Shown here: positions 42,617-50,068 of the stretch, piece after piece
How the letters are laid out: each line of letters begins with the position of its first letter
Numbering within the stretch: position 1 is the first letter of the stretch
From: DATBLE01 sp046732255
GTDB taxonomy: Bacteria; Actinomycetota; Thermoleophilia; Gaiellales; Gaiellaceae
DNA: 64,000 nucleotides
NCBI GenBank assembly: GCA_046732255.1
Contig: JBKPMR010000017.1
Coordinates: forward strand, 1 to 64,000
Direction of reading: 5' to 3'
The notes under the pieces: generated by a model
Databases searched by the model: none
Told to the model about the DNA's origin: nothing
The model's input: the letters and a program-made list of their open reading frames with translations, nothing else
Made by a program: the position numbers and the translations under genes

Positions 42617-42991
42617 ATGAAGGAGAAGAGCCAGATCGAGGACATGCGCGCGGCGCTCCGCGGCGACATCGAGCGCGCCCGCGCGCGCCGCGAAGCCGAC
42701 CCGTGGCGTGCCCAAGAGCCGGACCCCGTCGTCGTCGAGGGACTGACTCCGGAGGAGTCTGTCCCCGAAGAAACGTTCGCGGAGCCGGTCGCCGTCGGAC
42801 CGGTCGAGGAGCCGGTCGTCTCCGAGGGACTGACCCCGGCGGGGTCTGTCCCCGAAGAGACGGTCGCGGAGCCCGCGCCGGAAGCGGAGCCCCCCGAGGA
42901 AGAGGTCGAGCCTGCGCCGAGCCCGCAGCCGACGACCGAGCCGGATGCACAGAGGAAGAACTTCTTCGCGCGGCTCTTCCGGCGAAGCTGA
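42617..42991 (+). CDS. Acidic low-complexity protein carrying two in-frame palindromic repeats
   Basis: 124 residues. A basic helical N-terminus (MKEKSQIEDMRAALRGDIER) is followed by a Glu/Pro-rich middle with a duplicated EGLTPxxSVPEETxAEP unit (29-codon period) and a basic end (RKNFFARLFRRS) that could touch membrane or nucleic acid. The duplicated unit is encoded by GGGACTG/CTGTCCC palindromes. No family is recognised. Confidence 0.65.
   Translation: MKEKSQIEDMRAALRGDIERARARREADPWRAQEPDPVVVEGLTPEESVPEETFAEPVAVGPVEEPVVSEGLTPAGSVPEETVAEPAPEAEPPEEEVEPAPSPQPTTEPDAQRKNFFARLFRRS
42739..42853. repeat. Two in-frame copies of a GGGACTG/CTGTCCC palindrome
   Basis: Copy 1 at 42739-42765 (arms GGGACTGACTCC and GGAGTCTGTCCC, one mismatch) and copy 2 at 42826-42853 (arms GGGACTGACCCCG and CGGGGTCTGTCCC, one mismatch), 87 bp apart. 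Both are read through as coding sequence. Confidence 0.8.
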
Positions 42992-43074
42992 GCCTGCAGT
43001 TGGCGGGCTCGTGCCCCGGACGCGGCCATCTTTCCGCGCGTCGGCGGCTTGGCCCGGCGACGCTGCGGGCTGAA

Positions 43075-43497
43075 TCAGTGCTCGTCCGGGTCGATCCCGG
43101 CGGCCTCGAAGGCGGCGTCGAGGTGCGGGAAGTCCTGCACCTTCACCACGCGGCCGTCCCGGATCGTGACGATCGCGGAGTAGCGCTCGACGCTGAACTT
43201 ACGACGTGACTGGAGCGGCCGGGGATCGTCGGCGTCGCGCGTCTCCCGTGACGCGCGAAATCCGACGACGACCTGGTCGCCGACGCCGACGCAGCGCTCC
43301 AGCTCGACCCGGTACTGCTCGCGGTAGCGCTCGGCGACGACGCCGAGCACCTCTGCGTGGTCGACGAACGACTGCGGACCGGCGTCGAGCGGGTACCACT
43401 CGACGTCGTCGTCGAGCAGTTCCGCGATCGCGTCGAAGTCCCCGTCGATGAACGCGCGGTAGCCCCGAACGACGACCTCGACCGACTCCAGGCTCAC
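43075..43497 (-). CDS. SnoaL-like (NTF2-fold) protein
   Basis: 140 residues. Typical small NTF2-like fold: VEVVVRGYRAFIDGDFDAIA, ELLDDDVEWYPLDAG, then the strands YSAIVTIRDGRVVKVQDF. Such proteins include polyketide cyclases, isomerases and many of unknown role; no specific catalytic set can be assigned. Monocistronic, flanked by short gaps. Confidence 0.78.
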   Translation of the reverse strand: MSLESVEVVVRGYRAFIDGDFDAIAELLDDDVEWYPLDAGPQSFVDHAEVLGVVAERYREQYRVELERCVGVGDQVVVGFRASRETRDADDPRPLQSRRKFSVERYSAIVTIRDGRVVKVQDFPHLDAAFEAAGIDPDEH

Positions 43498-43588
43498 GCC
43501 TTGAGAGTAACCGCGGGTGAGGCGTCAGACCTCGCCAGGCGGCTCTGCGGCAACCGCACAAAGACGCGGTCGTACTACGGGCGCCGGA

Positions 43589-44584
43589 TCAGCGCTCGGG
43601 GAGCGACCGAGTGAGGCCGCTGAGCCTGCTCCGCATCGAGTCGAGCACCTGGTCCTCTTCGCCGAGCTTGGTCTCCAGGGCCTGGAGATCCGCCTCGACG
43701 CGCGCCTTCTTCTCGTTCAGCTCGTCGAGCTTCCGCCTGTAGTCGGCCAGCTGGTCGCCGGCGCGGGCGCGGTCGGCAACGAGCCGCTCGAGCAGGCGGT
43801 CGAGCTCTTCAAGTGCGGGCGACGCGTCGTCGTGGGCGGGGGCGGAGGGCTCCGTCGACCCGGCGACCGGAACATACGTGGGCTTCGGCGCGGCGAGGGC
43901 GTAGTCGGCGGGCTCGAGCGCCGACTCAGCGGCGAACGGTGCCTCTGCTTCGAGGGTCTCCGGCTCGGCCGGTGCGGCCACGACCGGATGCTCTTCGGAG
44001 AGGGAGGGCTCGATGACGGGCGCCGACCCCGTCTCGGCGGGCGTGTCTGCGATCAGCTGGCTCAGGGCGCTCGGCGTGGTGACGACGAACGTGCACTGGG
44101 TGCCCAGCGCCGCTCGCACCTCCGAGAACCGTTCCTCGGTCGGATCGGCAAGGGCGAGCAGCGGAACGCCGTCGTTGAAGGCGACCGGGCAGGCGCCGAG
44201 CCGCTCCACATCGGCGCGGGAGAGGAGTGCCTGGGCATGCTCGTCGACGGTGAGTGTGCTGCGGGCGGCGAATGTCAGGTCCCAGCGGCGCGCGATCAGC
44301 TGGGCGAGACCGGCCTCGTTGATCCAGCCGCGCCGGAGCACGACCTCGCCGAGCCGCTCGCCGCTCTTCATGCCTTCGGCGAGCGCCTCCTCGAGCTGAT
44401 CCATGGTGGCGACGCCTTCATCGGCCAGGAGGGACGCAAGCGACGGTCGGAGCCGGCCGACGGCTGCTTCGCTCGCGCTCGTGTCGGGCGTGGGGGTCGG
44501 CGCAGGCTCGGCCGGAGGCCACGCCGCGCCCTGGGCATCCGAGGCGTTGCCTGACTGCTTGGCGGGTCTGAGCGTGAAGGACAT
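43589..44584 (-). CDS. Stand-alone MshEN (T2SS/T4P ATPase N-terminal) domain protein with coiled coil
   Basis: 331 residues. Residues about 40-170 match the N-terminal domain of GspE/PilB/MshE ATPases: LASLLADEGVATMDQLEEAL, GERLGEVVLRRGWINEAGLA and VEADVERLGACP-type spacing (DVERLGACPVAFNDGVPLLA). That domain binds cyclic di-GMP in many relatives. No ATPase domain follows; instead there is a Pro/Glu/Ala linker and a C-terminal coiled coil (QLADYRRKLDELNEKKARVE). ATG 44584 is preferred over an upstream start at 44605. It lies 54 bp downstream of the SelW-like gene on the same strand. Confidence 0.75.
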   Translation of the reverse strand: MSFTLRPAKQSGNASDAQGAAWPPAEPAPTPTPDTSASEAAVGRLRPSLASLLADEGVATMDQLEEALAEGMKSGERLGEVVLRRGWINEAGLAQLIARRWDLTFAARSTLTVDEHAQALLSRADVERLGACPVAFNDGVPLLALADPTEERFSEVRAALGTQCTFVVTTPSALSQLIADTPAETGSAPVIEPSLSEEHPVVAAPAEPETLEAEAPFAAESALEPADYALAAPKPTYVPVAGSTEPSAPAHDDASPALEELDRLLERLVADRARAGDQLADYRRKLDELNEKKARVEADLQALETKLGEEDQVLDSMRSRLSGLTRSLPER

Positions 44585-44638
44585 CACGCTACGTATCGGC
44601 CGCAACGCGCCCAGCTTTAGCCGCCGGGCAACGGCCTC

Positions 44639-44884
44639 TCATTCGAGGCGCTCGCGAAGCAGCGGCAAAACGTCGTCGGGGGCGGGGTAGCGTCCGAGCA
44701 TCGACTTCGTGAAGACGAGGTCGCCGTCGAGATGCACGTCGAAGATCCCGTTCGCGCCGGGGACGACCTCGACCGCCGCGACCTCGGTCTCCCACTCCTC
44801 CAGGATCCGCGCTACCAGACCGGTCGCGTTCGGAAGCGCCCCTCAGGGAACGCAGTACTCGATCCGGACCCGGTGCGCAGCCAC
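44639..44884 (-). CDS. SelW/Rdx-family selenoprotein candidate with in-frame UGA (Sec) in a CxxU motif
   Basis: 82 codons including the stop, one in-frame TGA at codon 14 (44845-44843). The translation reads VRIEYCVP-U-GALPNATGLV, then ILEEWETEVAAVEVVPGANG, IFDVHLDGDLVFTKSMLGRY and ends LLRERLE. The part after the UGA matches the thioredoxin-like Rdx family (SelW/SelT/SelH), and the UGA stands exactly at the second position of its CxxC/CxxU redox motif. A SECIS-like hairpin lies 14 nt downstream. GTG 44884 gives the usual short N-terminus, though without a clear ribosome-binding site. If Sec is inserted the protein is a small thiol/selenol oxidoreductase; if not, it is a pseudogene with Cys mutated to stop. 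Standard gene callers would miss it. Confidence 0.72.
44808..44828 (-). promoter_or_regulatory. Bacterial SECIS-like hairpin within the SelW-like gene
   Basis: Read on the minus strand, starting 14 nt after the UGA: CGCG and ACC pair with GGU and CGCG, with a 2-nt bulge (AG), enclosing the 5-nt loop GGUCU. Bacterial SECIS elements sit just after the UGA with a small apical loop that begins roughly 16-37 nt downstream and contains GU; here the loop starts at nucleotide 22. Confidence 0.55.
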
Positions 44885-44979
44885 CGATTCGAATTGAAGC
44901 AGTAGACCACCCGTCTGCGGGACGAGGGCGTCAGCAGGCCGGGGTATGATCGGCGCCCTTTTAGCCCAGGAGGACGCTC

Positions 44980-45212
44980 ATGTTTGCAGGCGCAAGAGGG
45001 GCCCTGGGACTCGACAACGTACTCAAGAACGAGCTGCGGGAGCGCATCACCGACCTCAAGCCCAAACTCGTCGCAGAGTTCAAGGAGCTCACGGACCAAG
45101 ACGTCGACGAAGCGGGAACGACCCCGACAAGATCGTCGACAAGATTCAGCAGAAGACCGGCCAGCCGCGCGAGCAGGTCGAGCAGCGAGTGAAGCAGATA
45201 TCGCAGCGGTAA
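44980..45212 (+). pseudogene. CsbD-like stress-protein gene with a one-base frameshift
   Basis: The ATG (44980) follows AGGAGG. The first frame gives MFAGARGALGLDNVLKNELR, then KPKLVAEFKELTDQDVDEAG up to about 45117. The protein then continues in another frame as GNDPDKIVDKIQQKTGQPRE and EQVEQRVKQISQR. Together they make a typical small CsbD-like protein (ELTDDDL followed by helix KIQERYG). The two halves join if one base is restored within GACGAAGCGGGAAC. It is either a real disruption or a sequence error. Confidence 0.7.
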
Positions 45213-45233
45213 TCCGGGCGGGGACGCTCTGAC

Positions 45234-45297
45234 GGGAGCGGGATTTCCGCCGCCTGCCCCTGGCACCCTCAGGGCACGGCATCCACGTCCCGCTCCC
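45234..45297. terminator. Inverted repeat between convergent genes
   Basis: GGGAGCGGGA (45234-45243) and TCCCGCTCCC (45288-45297) are perfect 10-bp arms separated by 44 nt, between the CsbD-like gene and the convergent SRPBCC gene. A bidirectional terminator is possible, though the loop is long. Confidence 0.4.
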
Positions 45298-45314
45298 TCG
45301 AGGTGGCGAGCCCG

Positions 45315-45746
45315 CTACGAATGGGCTTCCACAACCTCCTTTAGCCCGGACAGCATCTTCTCCCAGTTCGCCCGTGAATGCTCAGCGGCCTCGTCGCTCT
45401 TGTTGTTGTCCTGGCTCAGCGAGACGTGGGTCGTCCCGTCGCTCTCCTCCAGCTCGTACACGAGCGTGTGGTAGTTCTCAGGCGCATCCTCGTCGCCGCT
45501 CATCGGACTGAAATGCGTGAGTTTGAGCCGGCGCTCCGGCTCGACCTCCAGGATCTCGCCCTTGTCTTCGTACTTCTTGCCCTCGTACTCGCCCTTCCAC
45601 GTGATGCGGCTCCCTGGTTTCCAATCCGTCTCCACCTTCGAGCCGAACATGTACTTCTGAATCTGGTCCGGATCCGTCAAGGCACGCCAGACTTTGCTGC
45701 GCGTGGCGTGAATGTCGGTTTCGGCCGTTGCGACCTTCCCGGTCAT
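45315..45746 (-). CDS. SRPBCC (AHSA1-like) domain protein
   Basis: 143 residues. Begins VATAETDIHATRSKVWRALT and contains KPGSRITWKGEYEGKKYEDK and GEILEVEPERRLKLTHFSPM, the hydrophobic-pocket fold of AHSA1/START-like proteins. These bind small hydrophobic ligands or act as chaperone cofactors; no specific ligand is evident. A strong GGAGG precedes ATG 45746. Confidence 0.85.
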   Translation of the reverse strand: MTGKVATAETDIHATRSKVWRALTDPDQIQKYMFGSKVETDWKPGSRITWKGEYEGKKYEDKGEILEVEPERRLKLTHFSPMSGDEDAPENYHTLVYELEESDGTTHVSLSQDNNKSDEAAEHSRANWEKMLSGLKEVVEAHS

Positions 45747-46481
45747 GAGCCCTCCTTTGCCGTCCCTTCGGCAATACCCCTCACGACCGACGGATAACCT
45801 GGGCGCCACTCGAGCTCCGGTTGGCGGTTCTTTGCGTGGAAGCCGATTTGGGCGCTCGCCTGTCCAAGTGATCGGGAATGTCGCCTGAGGGCGGGGATCG
45901 GAGCCCACGTCAGGTAGCTGCGCTGACAAGGCGCGCAAACGTAGAGGCGGGGCGGGTTCCGAGCAGCCCCAGCTCTGCAAGTGTGGATCCCGCCTACGGG
46001 CCGTCCGCAGGCGGGATCTCAGGGCCGCCGTCCACGGGAGTAGACGACGTGCAGCGCGAGTATCCCCGCCACCCCGACGAGGAAACGTTCTTCGGCAGGC
46101 CAACCCCCGTGCACCTTCGGTCCACCGCTATTCAAGACAATTCGAATCGCGCTGGGATGGCGTCGAATTCTTCGGCGCAGACCAGACTCAGAGTTCGAAG
46201 CGCAAGTGCCCATGCTTGTACTTGGGATGCTCGGGGTCCTCACCCTCAGCATCACGACAGCGGTCGCAGACACGCCGTCCGACCACCTAGACGAACCGCT
46301 CACTCGGGCTGCGGAGCACCTAGACGGCCGGGTACTCCCCGGATGACTCTCCGCCCTTCTCTCGCGTGTGGGGCTCGCAAGGCGGCGGCGTGGTCGTCCG
46401 CCTCTACAGCGAGCGCTGAGAACGTTCTCTCGAGGGCCAGCCTCATGAAGGCTGCGGGGCTGGCCCTATGGCTCGATAGAT
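45747..46481. other. 735-bp stretch without a convincing intact gene
   Basis: Several short frames occur, none recognisable. On the minus strand a 32-residue frame (46188-46286) reads GRRVCDRCRDAEGEDPEHPK and YKHGHLRFEL, with a CxxC pair and protein-like composition. It could be the remnant C-terminus of a broken gene. A second minus-strand frame (start near 46449) reads MRLALERTFSALAVEADDHA. The stretch looks like decayed coding DNA next to three interrupted genes. Confidence 0.5.
46433..46467 (-). terminator. Hairpin downstream of the amber-interrupted gene
   Basis: AGGGCCAGCC and GGCTGGCCCT (10-bp perfect arms) with a 15-nt loop, starting 15 nt after the stop of the minus-strand gene at 46482. 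Suitable as its terminator. Confidence 0.55.
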
Positions 46482-46763
46482 CTACCGCGAGATGGTGTTG
46501 TGGACCTGCATGATCTCCGGCGTGCCGGGGTCGATCCCAGCCTCAGTGAGAAGTGGCATCAGACGCGAGCCGAACGCCTCGAACTTCTCCTGCGAATCCC
46601 AGACTTCGCTGACGCGCAAGTTGCCGTCCGACATGAAGGCGCAGTGGTACTACATGCCGTCAGGCGGGAAGTCGCCGCCGTCTGACTTGAGACGGCTGAT
46701 GGTCTCGTCGTACTGCTGCGTCGTCACAGTAGACGCCGGTGCGAAGCGGACCAGGATGCTCAT
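46482..46763 (-). pseudogene. Small conserved-type protein gene interrupted by an in-frame amber codon
   Basis: 94 codons. Frame reads MSILVRFAPASTVTTQQYDE, TISRLKSDGGDFPPDGM, then TAG (46652-46650, codon 38), then YHCAFMSDGNLRVSEVWDSQ, EKFEAFGSRLMPLLTEAGID and PGTPEIMQVHNTISR. The two parts are one continuous ferredoxin-like (dimeric alpha-beta barrel, ABM/YCII-like) protein. A single change (for example GAG or CAG to TAG) explains the break. A hairpin follows the true stop. The protein at 52368-52691 is a related type of fold. Confidence 0.7.
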
Positions 46764-46825
46764 CCTTGAATCCTCCCAGGACTAGGTGAGACGACCCGGG
46801 CAGGCCGCCAGATAGCTAGACACTA

Positions 46826-46845
46826 CGGCCGCGCGAAAGCGGCCG
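46826..46845 (-). terminator. Hairpin downstream of the DUF5677-like gene
   Basis: CGGCCGC and GCGGCCG (7 bp) around a 6-nt loop, 30 bp after the end of the minus-strand frameshifted gene. Confidence 0.5.
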
Positions 46846-46874
46846 AGGCACCGAAGTCCGTGCGGGCCGAGGCT

Positions 46875-47629
46875 CTATTCCTCTCCCCGACCGGCCACCA
46901 TCTCAGCAACTAGGTCGCGCGCCTTCTCGCGAAGACCATGCTTCATCACCGGATTGCTGAGGTGGAGGAACACGCCGTAGGTGACGACGGCAAACGCGAG
47001 AGTGTCGTCAGCGCGCTCGGGATCGGTCTTTTGAAGCGCCGCCGGGCCGATGCCGGGGCCTTGCGTCAATTCGAGGATCCGTCTAGCGCAGAGCCGAGGG
47101 AGTAGTGCGTCGTGAGTGAGCCAACTCTGTAGACGCGCGTGTAGAAGCCCTTTAGGTCGAGCGCCACCGCGATCTCGTAGTCGTTCGGCAGTTGGGTGAT
47201 GCCTTCGGCTTCGAGTCGGTCGATCGACTGCTGGAAGCGTTCCGGCGTCAGGTCTCCTACGTAAACCCCAGCCGCTTGCTCTTCGGCTGCGAGCTTCCTC
47301 TGTTGCTCGAAGTCGCTCAGCGCGGCTCGACGGAAGCGGGGCTCGCGCTCCGCCGGGTCGTCAGGCTGCACGAGCCAAAGCGACCGGAGCGCAACGCTGA
47401 GCAGGGCACGCGAGAGGATCGCGGCATCGTCCGCCTCATGACGCTCAGCGAGGTCTCGGATCGACGTGAAGCAACGGTACGCCCGACCGTAGGCGGCAAC
47501 GAGGAGGCCGTCGTTCCGGTCCCGTACCTCGACTCCGGGAACGCCGGGCAGCAACTCAGCGACCGATACCAACAACGTGTTGGCAACCTCCAGCGGCGTC
47601 GGCGCAGGCACCGGAGCACGGTAGCCCAC
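46875..47629 (-). pseudogene. DUF5677-like gene with a one-base frameshift near its 3' end
   Basis: The first frame (47629 to 47066) gives 187 residues: YRCFTSIRDLAERHEADDAA, SRALLSVALRSLWLVQPDDP and ending TTHYSLGSALDGSSN. The second frame continues as LELTQGPGIGPAALQKTDPE and VVTYGVFLHLSNPVMKHGLR to 46875. Restoring one T near 47081 (TCCTC to TTCCTC) yields a continuous SALDGFLELTQGPGIG, so one protein of about 250 residues is likely. The helical pattern resembles DUF5677 proteins of unknown function. Alternatively the 3' part is a separate 64-residue gene starting at a TTG that overlaps the stop. Confidence 0.6.
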
Positions 47630-47750
47630 GCACCCGGATGCCTCCTTCTCCCGGCGGCGGCGCCCTTGCTTCGCTGTGATCGCGGGCTTGTATTAGGGGC
47701 ACGTTCGTGATCCGATAGCGGCCTGCGGCAATCTCTCAAGGGAGGGGACA

Positions 47751-48245
47751 GTGAGCAAGCTCCTGGTAATGGCAGCTGCAGCCTGGGCGGCCGTCACGCT
47801 AGCGGTAGTCGCGTCGGCAATGGCGTCGCCGCCGTTGCACCACACAGACTCGGACGACTACAGCGGCTCTACCCCGTGCGGATCGTTCAACGACCTCTAC
47901 GAAGGTCATATCGAGGCTCACGGGATCACAACGTTCGACGCCGAAGGGAATCCCGTCAAGGACGTCGTACACATCAGCGGCTGGGAGCGGAACTGGCGCT
48001 CCGACGACCCGTCAGTGTCGATCACCGGGAAGCGAAACTTCAACGTCACTTACGTCTACGCCACCGACACGGAGACGGATGTCGGCAACATCTTCACTCA
48101 GACCGCTCCGGGTCAAGGCGTACTGTTCCACGACGTCGGAAACATCCGGTTTCAGGGCGGCGAAGCCGTTGTGGTCCACGGTCCGCACGACATCTTCGAT
48201 CAGGGGGACGCGGCCTTCTGCAACGCGCTCCTTGCGGTTTCGTAG
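47751..48245 (+). CDS. Secreted hypothetical protein
   Basis: 164 residues. Signal peptide VMAAAAWAAVTLAVVASAMA, then a mature region with two Cys (GSTPCGSFNDLYEGHIEAHG; DAAFCNALLAVS) and beta-strand-like segments (VSITGKRNFNVTYVYATDTE, GVLFHDVGNIRFQGGEAVVV). It looks like a small extracellular beta protein with one disulfide. No family is recognised. The GTG start follows GGGAGGGG. Confidence 0.7.
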   Translation: MSKLLVMAAAAWAAVTLAVVASAMASPPLHHTDSDDYSGSTPCGSFNDLYEGHIEAHGITTFDAEGNPVKDVVHISGWERNWRSDDPSVSITGKRNFNVTYVYATDTETDVGNIFTQTAPGQGVLFHDVGNIRFQGGEAVVVHGPHDIFDQGDAAFCNALLAVS

Positions 48246-48255
48246 CAGGGCAAAG

Positions 48256-48287
48256 GCCGGTGCCGGGAACGTGCCTGGCACCGGCCC
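48256..48287 (+). terminator. Strong hairpin after the secreted protein gene
   Basis: GGCCGGTGCC and GGCACCGGCC (10-bp perfect arms) with a 12-nt loop, 10 bp after the stop. The loop side contains GTGCCTGGCACC, which resembles the arms of the repeat array at 3345-3620, so it may be a related dispersed hairpin used as a terminator. Confidence 0.65.
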
Positions 48288-48493
48288 TTCAGCGTGTGCG
48301 TTCGCCGCAGGGCCATCGGTTCGTCAAAACCGCGAGGTGCGAGCGGCGAAGGCCCGGGCAGGACTGCTCGCCTCTCCAAGCGGCCGTCGCCCTTGGTCCG
48401 CCCTTGTCAGAGCGGAAATAAGGGCGGCGAGCGGGTCCTACGGAGCAGTACGGTTTGAGCGATTTGCCTGCTAGTAGGTGGTTTTTCGGCTTA

Positions 48494-48566
48494 AGGCGCA
48501 TACGGGATTCGAACCCGTGCCGCCGCCGTGAGAGGGCGGTGTCCTAGGCCACTAGACGAATGCGCC
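48494..48566 (-). tRNA. tRNA-Glu (anticodon CTC)
   Basis: Acceptor arms GGCGCAT and ATGCGCC pair over 7 bp. The anticodon stem CCGCC/GGCGG encloses the loop CTCTCAC (anticodon CTC), and the T-arm contains GGGTTCGAATCCC. The 3' CCA is not encoded. It lies between a + strand secreted protein gene and the DUF4389 gene. Confidence 0.95.
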
Positions 48567-48597
48567 GAGCGGCGACCAGTGTAGCGGCCCCGCGTCG

Positions 48598-49836
48598 CTA
48601 CGGAGACGAGGGCTCGGGCCTCGGGCCGGAGTCCGGATACGTCGCCGTGACGAAGTAGAGGTACGCGTAGACCTGCCCGGAGTAGCGGAGGCTGTAGGCG
48701 CCGAGGTCGCGGACGCCGGCGGGCATCCGGCCGAGGAAGAGGCCGACGAACCAGCCGAGGAACGCGGCCACGAGCAGCGCTCCTCCGAGGCCGCCGCCGA
48801 TCAGCAGCGCCGGGATCGCGAGGAAGAGGCGGAAGCCGGTGATCAGCCGCTTCTGCGGTTGGGGCTGCGGCAGCTCGAGGTCGACCGGGTACGAGCCGGG
48901 CTTGCCGACGAAGCCGGGGAACGGGTTGCCGACCAGAAACAGGAACGCGGAGACGTGCACGGCGTAGCGGACGAACCGCGAGAGGAAGCGGTGGAACGGC
49001 TGCGGCGGTCGGCCGGTGACGAGCGCGCTCACCCACGTGAGGATCGAGGTCAGCACCGCGACGAGCCCCCAGAGCGTCAGCCAGATGAGATGCGGTATCG
49101 CGAGCGGAAGCCGGAAGAGCACGAGCAGGCGCGAGCGGCGGAGGTCGTCGGCGACCGACATCGAGACCGGATGCGACGACGCATCCTCGATCGGCGGGAC
49201 GGCCGTCTCCGCCCGCGAAACGAAAGCACTCGGGCTCGCGAACGGGTACCGGTCGGTGACGAGAAACAGATACGCGGTGAGCTGCGCCGCGTAGCCGAGG
49301 CAGTATCCCAGGAGATCGCGCATTCCTCGGGGGACACGGCTGCGAACCATCGCCACCCACCATGCGAGGAACGCGACGCCGAAGGCAATCCCGCCGGAGA
49401 AGTAGCTGCCGCCGCGCGCGCCGCCGAAGAGAAGTGTGCTCGCGACCAGAATCCCCGGGACGGCGAGGAAGAGGCGGAAGATCGTCTTCCAACGGTTTTG
49501 CGGCTGAGGCGGATCGATCTCGAGGTCGACCGGATACTGCGCCTCGCCGATCAGGTAGAAGGCCGGAAAGGGATTCGCCGCAAGCAGGAAGTACGCCTCG
49601 AGATGTGTGAGGTACCGGATGTAGCCGGCGATGAACGAGTGCAGGCCGTCCGGCGTGCGCCCCTTGACCAGCAGGATGAACCAGTTCACGAACACGCAGA
49701 CGCCGACGACGGTCCCGATCAGGAGCGCCCAGAGGTAGTGCGGGATCGCGAGGAACAGGCGGAAGAAGACGGTCAGCCGCGAGCGCTGCAGATCGTCGGT
49801 GACGACAATCCGGACGGGATGGGGTCGCGCGTTCAT
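48598..49836 (-). CDS. DUF4389 multi-pass membrane protein
   Basis: 412 residues. Two similar halves, each with a DUF4389-like unit: RSRLTVFFRLFLAIPHYLWA (N-terminal) and RSRLLVLFRLPLAIPHLIWL (about 245). Each is followed by further hydrophobic segments and the recurring YPVDLEI / YPVDLEL and RLFLAVPGILVAS / RLFLAIPALLIGG. At least four related modules can be counted, so the protein arose by internal duplication. Its function is unknown. Confidence 0.85.
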   Translation of the reverse strand: MNARPHPVRIVVTDDLQRSRLTVFFRLFLAIPHYLWALLIGTVVGVCVFVNWFILLVKGRTPDGLHSFIAGYIRYLTHLEAYFLLAANPFPAFYLIGEAQYPVDLEIDPPQPQNRWKTIFRLFLAVPGILVASTLLFGGARGGSYFSGGIAFGVAFLAWWVAMVRSRVPRGMRDLLGYCLGYAAQLTAYLFLVTDRYPFASPSAFVSRAETAVPPIEDASSHPVSMSVADDLRRSRLLVLFRLPLAIPHLIWLTLWGLVAVLTSILTWVSALVTGRPPQPFHRFLSRFVRYAVHVSAFLFLVGNPFPGFVGKPGSYPVDLELPQPQPQKRLITGFRLFLAIPALLIGGGLGGALLVAAFLGWFVGLFLGRMPAGVRDLGAYSLRYSGQVYAYLYFVTATYPDSGPRPEPSSP

Positions 49837-49988
49837 GGGCCGGCCTCCCCGGTTCGTCCACAGGTTCTCGTCGCCGCGACCGACATGGCGGGCGCGGCCC
49901 GGTGCCGCCGGCTGTCAAAGCAATCGCGAACGCTGCTGGCGGAGCCAGCGGCGAAGCTCGGAAGGGGGCTCACGGAGGAAACCGGCAT

Positions 49989-50044
49989 GCCCGCGAAGCG
50001 GGCTAGTTGACGCAGCCCCACGGGGCAGGCGTAGCTGCCCCGTG
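49989..50044 (-). terminator. Two adjacent hairpins after the LPG-synthase-like gene
   Basis: GCCCGC/GCGGGC (49989-50003) and CACGGGGCAG/CTGCCCCGTG (50019-50044, 10-bp arms, 6-nt loop) lie just downstream of the minus-strand gene ending at 50069. The 230-bp gap up to the DUF4389 start holds no gene. Confidence 0.6.
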
Positions 50045-50068
50045 AAGCGAGCCGAAGGCGAGCGACGG

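Noticed and set aside
44589..44795. Minus-strand frame overlapping the SelW-like gene
   Set aside because: Arg-rich shadow frame without a recognisable fold; the SelW frame has family motifs.
46019..46303. 94-residue minus-strand frame
   Set aside because: Composition is irregular and no recognisable motif is seen apart from one hydrophobic stretch; treated as part of the degraded stretch.
46650..46652. Pyrrolysine at the internal TAG
   Set aside because: The protein is not of a known Pyl-containing family and other genes here use TAG as an ordinary stop.
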